Part shown: in pieces, positions 10,240-20,181 of the stretch
Layout of the letters: the number at the start of each line of letters is the position of its first letter
Numbering within the stretch: the stretch's first letter is position 1
Source: Clostridium lentum
Lineage (GTDB): Bacteria; Bacillota; Clostridia; Clostridiales; Clostridiaceae
Length of the DNA stretch: 64,000 bases
Direction of reading: 5' to 3'
Assembly: GCF_014287815.1 (NCBI RefSeq)
Contig: NZ_JACOOQ010000007.1
Location: 53,140-117,139, forward strand
The notes under the pieces: generated by a model
The model's input: only the letters and a program-made list of their open reading frames with translations
Databases searched by the model: none
What the model was told of the DNA's origin: nothing
Position numbers and translations under genes: made by a program

Positions 10240-11175
10240 TTATTTACCTTCCTTATTAGAAAGCTTTGCTATTACTAAGTTTAATATCAAGATAAATATA
10301 AATAACACAACTCCTGTAGCAAAAAGCATTTCTTGATGTGTTCCATAAGCATATCCCATCTCTAAAGCTATATTACTTGTTAAAGGCCTTACTCCGTCAA
10401 ATATTGACGTTGGAATATTAGCTGAATTTCCTGCCACTAAAATTATTGCCATTGTTTCTCCTACAGCTCTACCAACCCCTAGGATAACCGCTGCTAAAAT
10501 ACCTGATTTAGCTGCTGGAACTACAACCTTAAATGTAGTTTCAATATGTGATGCTCCTAAAGCTAATGATCCTTCCTTATAGCTTTTTGGTACAGCTCTT
10601 ATAGCTGTAGTAGCCACTGAAATTATTGTAGGTAACATCATTATTGCTAAAACAATTATTACTGCTAATAAACTCTGACCTTTAGGTAAGTTAAATGTAT
10701 TCTTAATCCAAGGTACAATTATTGCAAGTCCAAAAACTCCATACAATACTGAAGGTATTCCAGCTAATAATTCTACAGCTGGTACAATTATACTAGCTAC
10801 TTTCTTAGGTGCAATTTCAGAAATAAAAATTGATGTTAATAAACCAATAGGTACACCAATAAGCAAAGCTCCTATTGTTCCTAATATAGTTGCAATAATC
10901 ATTGGTAATATGCCAAATTTACTGGAACTTGGATACCAATCTATTCCTGTAATAAATCCAACAAAGGAATACCCTTCTGCAAAAAATGGTCTTAACCCTT
11001 TGTAAAATACAAATCCCATTATTAACAGCAAACTAAATACCGCAATTAACGCACTTAGTAAAAATATCCACTTTGAACCTTTGTCAACAGCTTTTTTCAT
11101 ATTAAAAGTTTTAACAGATTCAACTTTTCTATCTACTATATATTCTTCACTATTCTTTTTATTTATATTTTGCAT
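10240..11175 (-). CDS. pstC: Phosphate ABC transporter permease PstC
   Basis: The product has 311 residues and about six transmembrane helices after a 35-residue polar N-terminus. The permease motif KEGSLALGASHIETTFKVVVP and the preceding MLPTIISVATTAIRAVP are clear. It forms the membrane channel with PstA. It is separated from pstS by a 14-bp hairpin that would lower its expression relative to the binding protein. Confidence 0.97.
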   Translation of the reverse strand: MQNINKKNSEEYIVDRKVESVKTFNMKKAVDKGSKWIFLLSALIAVFSLLLIMGFVFYKGLRPFFAEGYSFVGFITGIDWYPSSSKFGILPMIIATILGTIGALLIGVPIGLLTSIFISEIAPKKVASIIVPAVELLAGIPSVLYGVFGLAIIVPWIKNTFNLPKGQSLLAVIIVLAIMMLPTIISVATTAIRAVPKSYKEGSLALGASHIETTFKVVVPAAKSGILAAVILGVGRAVGETMAIILVAGNSANIPTSIFDGVRPLTSNIALEMGYAYGTHQEMLFATGVVLFIFILILNLVIAKLSNKEGK

Positions 11176-11236
11176 TTTACTCCTCCAAAGCTAGTGGCTA
11201 AAAACAAAATTAAGTCACCTAGGATTTATTTTTTCT

Positions 11237-11267
11237 AATAAAGATGCTTATCTTAAGCATCTTTATT
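11237..11267 (-). terminator. Hairpin between pstS and pstC (partial terminator)
   Basis: A perfect 14-bp stem with a 3-base loop lies between pstS and pstC, all in one direction. On the minus strand the stem is followed by a mixed AT tail with T runs. Such intercistronic hairpins usually stabilise the upstream message and let only part of the transcripts continue, giving more PstS than PstCAB. Confidence 0.8.
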
Positions 11268-11289
11268 TACATCCCCATTTTAGTTATTA

Positions 11290-12123
11290 TTAATCAATTG
11301 TTATTAATTTGTTATCTTCAACGATTTGTTGCCCTTCTTCACTAGTAATATAATCTATTAATTTTTGAGAATCTTCTGTAATATACTGCTCATTTGTGAC
11401 AGCTAGGAAAGGTCTTGATAGTGCATATGAACCTGCTTTAACATTTGCTGCCGTTGGCTCTATCCCATTAACATTTATTGATGATATTGCGTCATCTACG
11501 TATTCAAATGAAACAAATCCAATGGCATTTTCGTTAGTAGAAACAGTTGTCTTAACGTCACCATTTCCTTTAGATATAATAGCATCTTTTACTAGTTCTT
11601 CTTCGCTATATTCAACACCTTCTTCAAATGCTGTTCTAGTTCCTGAACCTGCTTCTCTTGAAACTACAACTATTGGTGCATTGCTTCCTCCTACTTCGCT
11701 CCAATTAGTAATCTTCCCTGTAAATATATCTCTTATTTGACCTATAGTTAATTCTTTTACTGAATTACCAGTGTTAGTAATTACAGCAACTCCATCATAT
11801 GCTAACACTGTAGCTTTAACCTTTGCAGCTTCTTCATCTTTTAAATCTCTTGAAGACATCCCTATTTGAGAAATTCCATCCATAGCATCCTTAATACCAG
11901 CAGATGATCCTGTTTGATTAATCTCAATTGATATGTTGGAATTTTCTTCTTCGTATTTTTCTGCTATTTTTTCCATTAGTGGCCCCACTGAAGTTGATCC
12001 TGAAACTGTAATTGTAACTGTTCCGTCATTTGAAGTTGAATTATTTCCACAACCTGTGAAAACCGCTCCTATCATTGCTATTATCATTGCTCCTGCTAAT
12101 AATTTAATCTTTTTTCTTTTCAT
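11290..12123 (-). CDS. pstS: Phosphate-binding lipoprotein PstS
   Basis: This 277-residue extracellular solute-binding protein captures phosphate for PstCAB. It has a lipoprotein signal with lipobox FTGC at about residue 24. The phosphate-contact motifs of PstS proteins are present: GSTSVGPL, SSRD and VVSREAGSGTRTAFE. I take the ATG at 12123 (MKRKKIK), which follows GGAGGATATAGAG, over a start five codons earlier that overlaps the ribosome site. Pho-box-like repeats lie upstream. Confidence 0.96.
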   Translation of the reverse strand: MKRKKIKLLAGAMIIAMIGAVFTGCGNNSTSNDGTVTITVSGSTSVGPLMEKIAEKYEEENSNISIEINQTGSSAGIKDAMDGISQIGMSSRDLKDEEAAKVKATVLAYDGVAVITNTGNSVKELTIGQIRDIFTGKITNWSEVGGSNAPIVVVSREAGSGTRTAFEEGVEYSEEELVKDAIISKGNGDVKTTVSTNENAIGFVSFEYVDDAISSINVNGIEPTAANVKAGSYALSRPFLAVTNEQYITEDSQKLIDYITSEEGQQIVEDNKLITID

Positions 12124-12207
12124 CTCTATATCCTCCATAAATACAAGTTATATATATTATTGATTTCTTTCCTTGAATTACTTTATACATTAATATTATT
12201 ATTTAAA

Positions 12208-12256
12208 AGTTAACTCAATATTATGCAATTGTTAAAAGAACATCTTATTTTGTTAA
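12208..12256 (-). promoter_or_regulatory. Possible PhoP-binding repeats upstream of pstS
   Basis: On the minus strand TTAACA occurs twice and TTAACT once (plus-strand positions 12251-12256, 12230-12235 and 12208-12213). They are spaced 21 and 22 bases apart, about two helical turns each. The Gram-positive Pho box known from Bacillus is a direct repeat of TT(A/C/T)ACA at about 11-base intervals, so these match sequence and phase but skip every second position. Functional binding is inferred. Confidence 0.4.
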
Positions 12257-12271
12257 AAACATATTAAATTT

Positions 12272-12315
12272 AATAAAAAAGGAATATTGAAAATATTCAA
12301 GATTCCTTTTTTATT
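12272..12315 (-). terminator. Terminator after phoR
   Basis: A 14-bp stem, AATAAAAAAGGAAT with ATTCCTTTTTTATT, encloses a smaller inverted repeat and lies just past the phoR stop codon. Confidence 0.75.
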
Positions 12316-14006
12316 TATTCACAATATACATTTTTACTAATCACTGTAAATTTGCTTCCTTTACCAACTTCTGATTCAACAAATATTTCACCATTAAATA
12401 ATTTAACAATATGTTTTACTATAGCTAGTCCTAAACCTGTACTCTTTGATGTTCTAGATTTATCAACAATATAAAATCTTTCAAATATTCTAGGTAGGTC
12501 TTCTTTAGGTATTCCAATCCCATCATCCTTAACCATTAAAACAAATTTATCCTTACTTTTATTAGTAAATATTTTTACATTTCCATTTTCATTAGAATAC
12601 TTTATACTGTTAGTTGTTAAATTTAACACCACTTGATAAAACTTATCTTTATCTCCCACAAGTAATCCATTAAACTTTTTTTCAACCTCAATAGATATAT
12701 TCTTCTTAGCAGCTTCTTTCTTTATCATGTTTATAACATCCTCAACCACTTCATTAGGATTGAATTTTTCATTAGAAAGCTTATTCATATTTTCAATATT
12801 AGATAAAATTAATATATCATCAATCAGCAGTGTCAATCTATCAGTTTCTTTATCTATTATATCTAAGAATTTATTTTTAGTATTTTCGTCATCAACTATC
12901 CTCAGTGTCTCTGAAAATCCCTTAATAGATGTAAGAGGTGTTTTTAACTCATGTGATACATTTGCTACAAATTGACTTCTCATATTTTCTAGCCTCTTTA
13001 TATCAGTAATATCTTGTATGGAAATAACAATACCAATTTCACTTCCTCGTTGACCAATAATTGGTGCCTTCTTCACCTTTATTTCTCTTTCAAATGGATG
13101 GAATAACTTAATTTCCTTTGCATCAATATCCATTACATCTCTTATAAAGCTTAAAAAATCATGATCAATAATATAATTAGAAATATTTTTACCAATAATA
13201 TCTTCACCAATACCGAAAAGACTCTTTGCATATGGATTAATTAGCATAACTTTACCAGCTGCCGTAATGGCTATAACACCACTTTCCATACTTTCAAGTA
13301 TAGCTTCTAATTTATTTTGTTTATCTAAAGAATCACTAATCTTAATCTCTAACATATCAGCCATTTCATTAAAGGTCTTAGCCAGTGAACCTATTTCGTC
13401 ATTATAATATATGACAGCTCGCTTATTTAAATCTCCATTAGCTATCTTTTGGGTTACTTCCTCCAGTTCCCTAACAGGTTGTACAATTATCTTCACCAGT
13501 TTTTCACAAAGTACTATTGATATAACTACTACTCCTATGATAATAAGAAGAAAATACTTACTACTTTTACTTGTAATTAATTTGGTATCGCTCATTTGTG
13601 CCGAAGTCCTTATAACCGTATTATCATCAATCCTAGTAGCGTAATAGACCAAATCCTTACCTACCGTATCACTAAACCTTACTAATGAGCTTACCCCTTT
13701 ATCAAATGCTTCTACTACCTCTTCTCTATTAACATGATTATCTATTATTTCACCAAGGCTGTCATATAGTACCTGTCCTTCTTTATCTATGATACTTACT
13801 CTTATTTCTTGGTTATTTATTTTATATTCACTAAAATCATCATTTCCTTTTTGCAAATCATAGGTTATAAGCTTATTATAAAGTGATAAAATCTCCTTTG
13901 TTCTATCCACTTCCTTAATATTAACTACTGCAAAAAAAACACTACTTAATATGGCAATTGCAAATACTACTGTTATTAAAATAGATGCTATTATCCTCTT
14001 CTTCAT
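12315..14006 (-). CDS. phoR: Phosphate-responsive sensor histidine kinase PhoR
   Basis: The product has 563 residues: transmembrane helix 1 (about 5-30), an extracytoplasmic domain (about 31-150), transmembrane helix 2 (about 151-168), HAMP (about 170-222), PAS (about 232-335) and HisKA with phosphoacceptor H352 in SHELKTPLTS. The HATPase domain follows with N-box NLTTNSIKYS and G-box DGIGI. It starts two bases after the phoP stop and forms a two-component pair with it. The adjacent pst operon is the reason for calling it PhoR. Confidence 0.93.
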   Translation of the reverse strand: MKKRIIASILITVVFAIAILSSVFFAVVNIKEVDRTKEILSLYNKLITYDLQKGNDDFSEYKINNQEIRVSIIDKEGQVLYDSLGEIIDNHVNREEVVEAFDKGVSSLVRFSDTVGKDLVYYATRIDDNTVIRTSAQMSDTKLITSKSSKYFLLIIIGVVVISIVLCEKLVKIIVQPVRELEEVTQKIANGDLNKRAVIYYNDEIGSLAKTFNEMADMLEIKISDSLDKQNKLEAILESMESGVIAITAAGKVMLINPYAKSLFGIGEDIIGKNISNYIIDHDFLSFIRDVMDIDAKEIKLFHPFEREIKVKKAPIIGQRGSEIGIVISIQDITDIKRLENMRSQFVANVSHELKTPLTSIKGFSETLRIVDDENTKNKFLDIIDKETDRLTLLIDDILILSNIENMNKLSNEKFNPNEVVEDVINMIKKEAAKKNISIEVEKKFNGLLVGDKDKFYQVVLNLTTNSIKYSNENGNVKIFTNKSKDKFVLMVKDDGIGIPKEDLPRIFERFYIVDKSRTSKSTGLGLAIVKHIVKLFNGEIFVESEVGKGSKFTVISKNVYCE

Positions 14007-14008
14007 TG

Positions 14009-14707
14009 TTATACATGAGGGTTAAATCTATACCCAACCCCCCTTATAGTCTCAATAAATTTTGGATTTTTATCATCTTTTTCAACCTTCTTACGCAAAT
14101 ACCTTATATGAACATCTACCGTCCTGCTTTCTCCAATGTATTCGTATCCCCATATCTTATCTAATAGCATTTCTCTAGTTAATATCTTCCCTCTATTTTT
14201 AACTAATACTTCTAAGAGTTCAAATTCCTTTAATGTCAATTCTATTTTTTCACCAGCACATATTACCGAGTGATTTTCAAAATCTGCTTCAATATCACCA
14301 AAAACAAACTTTTCACTGCTCTCATCACTCTTTGTATATCTACGCAGTACAGCTTTTACTCTTGCCATTAGCTCTCTAACAGAAAAAGGTTTTGTTATAT
14401 AATCATCTGCTCCCAACTCTAACCCTAATATTTTGTCTATTTCTTCACTTTTAGCCGTAAGCATAATTATAGGTACTGCTTTAGTCTTGCCATTACTCCT
14501 TAGATCTCTGCAAACATCATAACCATCCTTACCAGGAAGCATCAAATCAAGCAAAATTAAATCTGGCACTTCATTAATTGCATTCTTTACTGCATCATCA
14601 CCATCACTTGCTTCTATAACATCATATCCTGCTGCATCAAGGTTATATCTAATAAGCTCTAATATATGCTCTTCATCATCTACCACTAATATTTTCCCCT
14701 TAGCCAT
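14009..14707 (-). CDS. phoP: Phosphate regulon response regulator PhoP
   Basis: This 232-residue OmpR-class regulator has an N-terminal receiver domain with acidic pocket DDEE (residues 10-13) and phosphoacceptor D54 in LLDLMLPG. T and K positions appear in MLTAKSE and ITKPFS. The C-terminal winged helix carries DVHIRYLRKKVE and the ending RGVGYRFN. It lies directly upstream of phoR and next to pgeF. Confidence 0.94.
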   Translation of the reverse strand: MAKGKILVVDDEEHILELIRYNLDAAGYDVIEASDGDDAVKNAINEVPDLILLDLMLPGKDGYDVCRDLRSNGKTKAVPIIMLTAKSEEIDKILGLELGADDYITKPFSVRELMARVKAVLRRYTKSDESSEKFVFGDIEADFENHSVICAGEKIELTLKEFELLEVLVKNRGKILTREMLLDKIWGYEYIGESRTVDVHIRYLRKKVEKDDKNPKFIETIRGVGYRFNPHV

Positions 14708-14721
14708 CTCTCTTCCCTCAC

Positions 14722-15462
14722 TTACTCTTTAATATATACAAATGAAAACAGTCGTCCATAAGCTCCATTGCTTTTCCTATAAGAGTGTAGCTTGATTTCT
14801 TTTTCACAGTTTGTACAAATTCCTAGCGAATTTATATTTTCTTCTAATACTCCACTATTTATTAAATCATTATTAATACATTCTTCCAAACTTAAATTTC
14901 TTCCATCAAAGAGTTTACCATCTTCTATACCAAACCTCTCACTAAACTGTTCTTTTAGTTCTTCTGATACTTCATAACAGCACTTTCTAATATGAGGTCC
15001 TATATATACAACTAATTTTTCTACTTTACTATTATACTCTTCTTTCATTCTTAAAATAGTTTCACTTACTATAGATAAAAATGTACCTTTCCACCCACTG
15101 TGAATAGCTGCAATAGCCTTATTTTCTTCATCTACAAGTATTATAGGCACACAATCAGCTGTAAATACCCCTATGATTGTTTTTTCTTCATTAGTAATAA
15201 GTGCATCACCTTCATTTTCTTTAAAGTCCTTATCTCCTTTTCTATATGTATATACCTTATTACTATGAATTTGTTTTAAGTATTCTACATTTTCACTATG
15301 AAACTTAGCAATTAGTGATTCTAATTCCCTTACACCATCTTCTGTATTCCTATTAAAGTTTTTATTATTTTCTGCTGTAGAAAATACTATTTCAATTTTT
15401 CCTTGCTGGAACTTTATAAAATCATTTCCTTTTTCAAAGTAATTTAAATGCAAATAATTCAT
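14722..15462 (-). CDS. pgeF: Purine nucleoside phosphorylase / laccase-domain protein (YfiH family)
   Basis: The 246-residue product is a member of the YfiH/LACC1 family. The family is annotated as polyphenol oxidase or peptidoglycan-editing factor, and members studied biochemically act on purine nucleosides. The metal-binding cysteine and histidines are visible in KQIHSNKVY, FTADCVPI, HSGWKGT and GPHIRKCCYEV. The ATG at 15462 follows GAGGTG; the start four codons earlier overlaps this ribosome site. It may be cotranscribed with phoPR. Confidence 0.88.
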   Translation of the reverse strand: MNYLHLNYFEKGNDFIKFQQGKIEIVFSTAENNKNFNRNTEDGVRELESLIAKFHSENVEYLKQIHSNKVYTYRKGDKDFKENEGDALITNEEKTIIGVFTADCVPIILVDEENKAIAAIHSGWKGTFLSIVSETILRMKEEYNSKVEKLVVYIGPHIRKCCYEVSEELKEQFSERFGIEDGKLFDGRNLSLEECINNDLINSGVLEENINSLGICTNCEKEIKLHSYRKSNGAYGRLFSFVYIKE

Positions 15463-15562
15463 TGTACACCTCATGCTTAATACTAATTTTATTAACTAAT
15501 AGTATAATTTTAAACTTATCATTACAATCCTACAACTTATTTTAACTTTACACAGCAAAAAA

Positions 15563-15586
15563 TTGCCTTAAAAAAACCAAAGGCAA
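15563..15586 (-). terminator. Terminator after nrdR
   Basis: The stem TTGCCTT with AAGGCAA (15563-15569 with 15580-15586) is followed on the minus strand by a run of T. It lies 16 bases past the nrdR stop codon. Confidence 0.8.
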
Positions 15587-15601
15587 CTTCTAAATATATA
15601 T

Positions 15602-16054
15602 TTATTTTATCATAAGCCTAGTTATCTCTTCTAAGAAAGTATTTATATCTTTAAACTGCCTGTAAACTGATGCGAATCTTACATACGATATCTCATCAAT
15701 TTCTTTCAATCTCTTCATAACCATTTCGCCAATCTTTTCTGATTCTATTTCAGTTAACATATTATTTGATATCTTCTTTTCAATTTCTTCAGCAATTTCT
15801 TCAATTTGCTTTCTTGAAACTGGTCTTTTCTGGCATGCAATAATAAGACCATTAACTATCTTTTCCTTATTGAAGTTTTCCCTTGTTAAATCTCTCTTAA
15901 CAACTAATATAGGAATATCCTCTATCTTTTCATATGTAGTATACCTTTTGTTACATTTAGTACACTCTCTTCTTCTTCTTATTGTTGTATTATCATCTGT
16001 TGATCTGGAATCTACTACTTTGCTTTCATCATTAAAACAAAAAGGACACTTCAT
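15602..16054 (-). CDS. nrdR: Transcriptional repressor NrdR
   Basis: The 150-residue product is a zinc-ribbon plus ATP-cone regulator of ribonucleotide reductase genes. The ribbon is CPFC at the N-terminus and CTKCNKRYTTYE near residue 31, with the typical DSRSTDD and RRRREC segments between. The ATP cone follows from about residue 48. The ATG at 16054 is placed after AAAGGCGGAGA; a GTG six codons upstream overlaps the ribosome site. Confidence 0.96.
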   Translation of the reverse strand: MKCPFCFNDESKVVDSRSTDDNTTIRRRRECTKCNKRYTTYEKIEDIPILVVKRDLTRENFNKEKIVNGLIIACQKRPVSRKQIEEIAEEIEKKISNNMLTEIESEKIGEMVMKRLKEIDEISYVRFASVYRQFKDINTFLEEITRLMIK

Positions 16055-16118
16055 ATTCTCTCCGCCTTTCACTTTTGTAATATACTCTCTTAATTATATA
16101 ATTTTTCACAGCAATTTA

Positions 16119-16394
16119 CTAGACATTATTTTCTTTAAACTCTTCTATGATACTCGATGCATCTACTATTAATACATCTACTCCAATCTTCACAATCTTA
16201 TCCCATGCAAGCTCTATATCATCTGTTTTATTGAACCATGATTTCACAGGTGATGGTAAAAAAATAGAAACTATCTTTTTAGTGTTTATATCAACTTTAA
16301 AATCCTTAACATAACCAATTTTACTGCCTGTACTTATATCAATTACCTCCATATTTCTAATGGCATTTAAAGAATATAATACTTCATCTTCCAA
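16119..16394 (-). CDS. PRC-barrel sporulation protein, YlmC/YmxH family
   Basis: This 91-residue single PRC-barrel protein has the hallmark GSKIGYVKDFKVD near residue 23 and IELAWDKIVKIGVDVLIVD. YlmC/YmxH proteins are small sporulation-associated proteins of uncertain action, often encoded next to sigG in spore formers, as here. The gene lies downstream of sigG in the same direction with a terminator between them. Confidence 0.85.
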   Translation of the reverse strand: MEDEVLYSLNAIRNMEVIDISTGSKIGYVKDFKVDINTKKIVSIFLPSPVKSWFNKTDDIELAWDKIVKIGVDVLIVDASSIIEEFKENNV

Positions 16395-16506
16395 AATCTA
16401 ATACACACCCCTTTTACAATCTATATATTTAATTAATATGTATATTTACTATTTAATATACTTGATAGAGGTTCTTTGCTACAAATTTGCTTTTTTTCAT
16501 AAAAAA

Positions 16507-16524
16507 AGGACTCTTACGAGTCCT
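16507..16524 (-). terminator. Terminator after sigG
   Basis: AGGACTC TTAC GAGTCCT forms a 7-bp GC-containing stem followed on the minus strand by seven T. The stem overlaps the sigG stop codon. Confidence 0.88.
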
Positions 16525-17296
16525 AAACATATTTACGCATGTGCTTTAGAGCTGTTTTCTCCAATCTTGAAACTTGTGCTTGTGAAATACCTATTTCATC
16601 TGCTACTTCCATCTGAGTCTTGCCATTAAAAAAACGTAAGGTTAAAATTAATTTTTCCCTATTATTTAACTTTTTCATTGCCTCTCTTATGGATATATTC
16701 TCTAGCCAGCTATCATCACTATTCTTAGAATCACTAATTTGATCCATTACATATATAGCATCTCCACCATCATGATAAATAGGTTCAAACAAAGATACTG
16801 GATCTTGAATTGCATCTAATGCAAAAACAACTTCCTCTCTAGGAATATTGAGCTCCTTAGCAATTTGCGACATAGTAGGTTCTTGATTATTATCCTTCAC
16901 TAAACGATCTCTTACTAATAATGCTTTATAAGCAATATCTCTTAATGATCTGCTTACTCTTATAGCATTATTATCTCTAAGATATCTTCTGATTTCACCT
17001 ATTATCATTGGAACTGCATATGTAGAAAATTTTACATTTTGCTCTAAATCAAAATTATCTATAGCCTTCATTAAGCCTATACATCCCACTTGAAATAAGT
17101 CATCTACATTTTCTCCCCTGTTATTAAATCTTTGAATAACACTTAATACTAATCGTAGGTTTCCTTGGATAAAAGTTTCTCTTGCCTTTTTGTCGCCTTC
17201 TCTCATCTTAATAATTAACTCTTTTTTTTCCTTTATTACAGGTAATTTTGAAGTATTAACTCCACAAATTTCGACTTTGTTAATGATCAAAATCAT
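16523..17296 (-). CDS. sigG: Forespore sigma factor SigG
   Basis: SigG directs late forespore gene expression. The diagnostic N-terminal INKVEICGVNTSKLP and the long shared block GNLRLVLSVIQRFNNRGE identify it. Regions 2 (LFQVGCIGLMKAIDNFD), 3 and 4.2 (ISQAQVSRLEK) are complete. The start is uncertain: ATG at 17296 is only three bases from AAGGAG, and an in-frame TTG at 17290 has better spacing and would give a start closer to the Bacillus protein. The frame extends further upstream without a ribosome site. Confidence 0.96.
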   Translation of the reverse strand: MILIINKVEICGVNTSKLPVIKEKKELIIKMREGDKKARETFIQGNLRLVLSVIQRFNNRGENVDDLFQVGCIGLMKAIDNFDLEQNVKFSTYAVPMIIGEIRRYLRDNNAIRVSRSLRDIAYKALLVRDRLVKDNNQEPTMSQIAKELNIPREEVVFALDAIQDPVSLFEPIYHDGGDAIYVMDQISDSKNSDDSWLENISIREAMKKLNNREKLILTLRFFNGKTQMEVADEIGISQAQVSRLEKTALKHMRKYV

Positions 17297-17371
17297 CAAC
17301 TCCTTATGAAGTAATAACATACTGCATTTAAAATTATTCCCTGCATAAAGTTCTTTTATACTAAATTTATT

Positions 17372-18079
17372 TTAAATCATCTTATTTATTTCTTTTTTAA
17401 GTCTACTTATTATCTTTTTTTCTAATCTAGAAATATATGATTGAGAAATACCTAACATATCCGCCACTTCTTTTTGTGTCTTTTCTCGCTTGCCATTAAG
17501 TCCAAATCTTAAGCGAACAATTTCCTTTTCTCTCTCATTTAAATTTTTAAGAGCTAAAAATAATAACTGCTTATCTACTTCATCTTCAATTAAATTGTAT
17601 ACAGTATCATTATCTGTTCCTAATATATCTGATAATAATAGTTCATTACCATCCCAATCTATATTTAAAGGTTCATAAAATGATACCTCAGCTTTAATTT
17701 TACTATTTCTTCTTAAATACATCAAAATTTCATTTTCAATACATCTTGAAGCATATGTGGCAAGCTTTATCTTTTTTTCAGGATTAAAGGTATTTACAGC
17801 CTTTATTAGTCCAATTGTTCCTACAGAAATTAAATCCTCCACGCCAACTCCTGTATTTTCAAACTTTCTAGCTATATATACTACAAGTCTAAGATTTCTT
17901 TCTATAAGTATATCTCTTACACCTTCTTTTCCATTTATAAGTTCCTGTACTAATTCTTCTTCCTCGTCCTTTTTTAATGGTGGAGGTAAGGAATCATTTC
18001 CTCCTACATAATATACCTTCTTTGAAAATATATTCAACTTAGCAAATATCCTATTTATAAATAAAATCAGTTTTCTCAT
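17372..18079 (-). CDS. sigE: Mother-cell sigma factor SigE (pro-sigma E)
   Basis: The 235-residue product has an N-terminal pro-sequence of roughly 25 residues ([21 protein letters not shown]), which SpoIIGA is known to remove. Region 2 contains [17 protein letters not shown] and [12 protein letters not shown]. Region 4.2 has [11 protein letters not shown]. It directs early mother-cell transcription, including spoIVA in other spore formers. It starts 9 bases after spoIIGA with an AGGAGGG site, so the pair is an operon. Confidence 0.97.
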   Translation of the reverse strand: MRKLILFINRIFAKLNIFSKKVYYVGGNDSLPPPLKKDEEEELVQELINGKEGVRDILIERNLRLVVYIARKFENTGVGVEDLISVGTIGLIKAVNTFNPEKKIKLATYASRCIENEILMYLRRNSKIKAEVSFYEPLNIDWDGNELLLSDILGTDNDTVYNLIEDEVDKQLLFLALKNLNEREKEIVRLRFGLNGKREKTQKEVADMLGISQSYISRLEKKIISRLKKEINKMI

Positions 18080-18087
18080 AAACCCTC

Positions 18088-18891
18088 CTAAATAATTCCT
18101 CTTGATAGTAATACTTGATAATCATTTTCTTTACTTAATGTAGTTTTACAACCACAAACTATCGCATCTATTTCTCTCCAAGCAGAATCATCTTTTCCCT
18201 TAATCTTGATAAAGTCACTTCTAAATCCATGTAAGATATCACTACTATCTATGGTCTTATATCTTATAAAATACTCATCTTCTTTCTTTAATTCAAGCTG
18301 TAATAAGTATTCATCTTCAATTAAAATGCATGGTAAATTAGTAATTGGTTCTCTTAATTCATTTCCTGTATCTAAAAATCCTTTAAGCATTAATATTTTT
18401 TCATCATTTTTAATATAAATATCATAAATAAAGTTATCTATCACTGCACGTTCTTTAATAGTGTCATAAACCCTTATAGCTATAACCCCTACAAATAAAA
18501 GAGAAATCATGACCCATCTAATAGAATAATTTGATGTATTCATCCCTCCAGATATTGTATATGTACTGGATGATAATAAACTTATAAACATTACTCCGCA
18601 CATTGTAAATGATAGCATAAAAAACATTACTGTAGCTTTAAATATATTTCTTAAAACTTTTTCTTTAAGCGATAATACTATCATAACTATAGCAAAAATC
18701 ACCTTTAAAAAAGCATTACTCAAAACTACTGAATCTACAATAGGTGTCAAACCATATATTCCTCCAATAATGGCCGCAATATAAATTCCACCTTTTCTAT
18801 ATTTTAATCGTAACAATCGTAAAGTAACTAGTATTAGGAATAAGTCAATAATAGCATTTTCTATAAACACAACATCTAAATATACTTCCAT
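18088..18891 (-). CDS. spoIIGA: Pro-sigma-E processing peptidase SpoIIGA
   Basis: The 267-residue membrane protease has five predicted N-terminal transmembrane helices (residues about 5-145). The C-terminal aspartic-protease-like half carries the catalytic FLDTGNEL motif near residue 172. It activates SigE at the polar septum. The spoIIGA-sigE-sigG order is the standard one. The start follows AGGAGGAGG. Confidence 0.95.
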   Translation of the reverse strand: MEVYLDVVFIENAIIDLFLILVTLRLLRLKYRKGGIYIAAIIGGIYGLTPIVDSVVLSNAFLKVIFAIVMIVLSLKEKVLRNIFKATVMFFMLSFTMCGVMFISLLSSSTYTISGGMNTSNYSIRWVMISLLFVGVIAIRVYDTIKERAVIDNFIYDIYIKNDEKILMLKGFLDTGNELREPITNLPCILIEDEYLLQLELKKEDEYFIRYKTIDSSDILHGFRSDFIKIKGKDDSAWREIDAIVCGCKTTLSKENDYQVLLSRGII

Positions 18892-19030
18892 ATAACCTCC
18901 TCCTATGCATTAAATTATACATTCATACCAAAAATTTTTTTGTCATAAATGATACGATAATTCAAAATTTTACTCAACCTTTTTTTACATATACTCCATA
19001 AAAAAATCATAATATTTTAAAGCAATAAAA

Positions 19031-19054
19031 AAACTGCCACTTTTGTGACAGTTT
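19031..19054 (-). terminator. Terminator after ftsZ
   Basis: AAACTGCCAC TTTT GTGACAGTTT forms a 9- to 10-bp stem with one mismatch. On the minus strand it is followed by seven T, just past the ftsZ stop. Confidence 0.85.
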
Positions 19055-19065
19055 CTCTTATTATA

Positions 19066-20181
19066 CTACTTTCTTGATCTTAAGAAGCTTGGTATATTAA
19101 CGCTTTCTCTATCTAAATCAAGTAATGGATCAATTTTTTCAGTATTTACTTCTTCTTTAAGCTTTACAGTTTGCTCAATCTTATGTTCTATCTTTTGTTC
19201 TGGTGTTGATAAAACACTCTTGTCGCTATCATCTTCAAAACCAGTGGCAATTACTGTTAATCTAATTTCATCATTTAAAGTTTCATCAATAACAGCACCA
19301 AAAATTATGTTTGCATCCATATCTGCTGCTTCTCTAACAATTTCTGCAGCTTCATATACTTCGATAGCTCCTAAATCAACTCCACCTGTAAAGTTAATAA
19401 TAACGCCTGTTGCACCATCTATTGATGTTTCTAGAAGTGGTGATGATATAGCTTGTCTAACTGCATCTTGTGCTTTGTTATCACCTTTACCATATCCAAC
19501 TCCCATATGAGCTAAACCTTTGTTTTTCATTACCGTTTCAATATCCGCAAAATCGGCATTTACTACCCCAGGAATAGTAATTAAGTCAGAAATAGCTTGA
19601 ACACCTTGTCTTAAAACATCATCAGCTAATCTAAATGAATCTAAAAGAGTAGTTTTCTTATCAGCCATAGATAATAATCTTTCATTAGGAATTATAACTA
19701 AGGTATCAACTTTTTGCTTTAAATTTTCAATTCCCATTTCAGCATGTCTCATTCTTCTCTTTCCTTCAAATGGGAAAGGTTTAGTTACTACACCTACTGT
19801 TAATATGTTCATTGATTTTGCTACTTCAGCTACTACTGGTGCTGCACCTGTGCCTGTTCCACCGCCCATTCCAGCAGTTATGAATACCATGTTTGCACCT
19901 TTAATTGCTTCAGAAATTTCATCTCTACTTTCTTCAGCTGCTTTCTTACCTATTTCTGGATTAGCACCAGCTCCTAATCCTCTTGTTAATTTTTCTCCAA
20001 TTTGAATCTTCGTATTAGCTTGAGATAATAATAAAGCTTGCTTATCTGTATTCACCACAATAAATTCTACATTCTTTAAGCCTTCTAAAATCATTCTATT
20101 AACGGCATTACCACCGCCACCACCGCAACCAATAACTTTTATATTAGTTAACTCTTGCATATCTAATTCAAAATCTAACAA
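19066..20181 (-). CDS. ftsZ: Cell division protein FtsZ
   Basis: The 371-residue tubulin-like GTPase forms the division ring. The GTP-binding signature is [12 protein letters not shown] (about residues 104-115). The T7 loop is in [11 protein letters not shown]. The C-terminal conserved tail INIPSFLR-like peptide ([11 protein letters not shown]) would bind FtsA or SepF. The start is a TTG at 20181, eight bases after AGGAGG; an ATG eight codons in is poorly spaced. It stands alone with terminators on both sides of its locus. Confidence 0.98.
   Translation of the reverse strand: MLDFELDMQELTNIKVIGCGGGGGNAVNRMILEGLKNVEFIVVNTDKQALLLSQANTKIQIGEKLTRGLGAGANPEIGKKAAEESRDEISEAIKGANMVFITAGMGGGTGTGAAPVVAEVAKSMNILTVGVVTKPFPFEGKRRMRHAEMGIENLKQKVDTLVIIPNERLLSMADKKTTLLDSFRLADDVLRQGVQAISDLITIPGVVNADFADIETVMKNKGLAHMGVGYGKGDNKAQDAVRQAISSPLLETSIDGATGVIINFTGGVDLGAIEVYEAAEIVREAADMDANIIFGAVIDETLNDEIRLTVIATGFEDDSDKSVLSTPEQKIEHKIEQTVKLKEEVNTEKIDPLLDLDRESVNIPSFLRSRK

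Noticed and set aside
16395..18900. Possible split or frameshifted sporulation sigma gene
   Set aside because: sigG, sigE and spoIIGA are each complete with proper start sites and regions 2 to 4.
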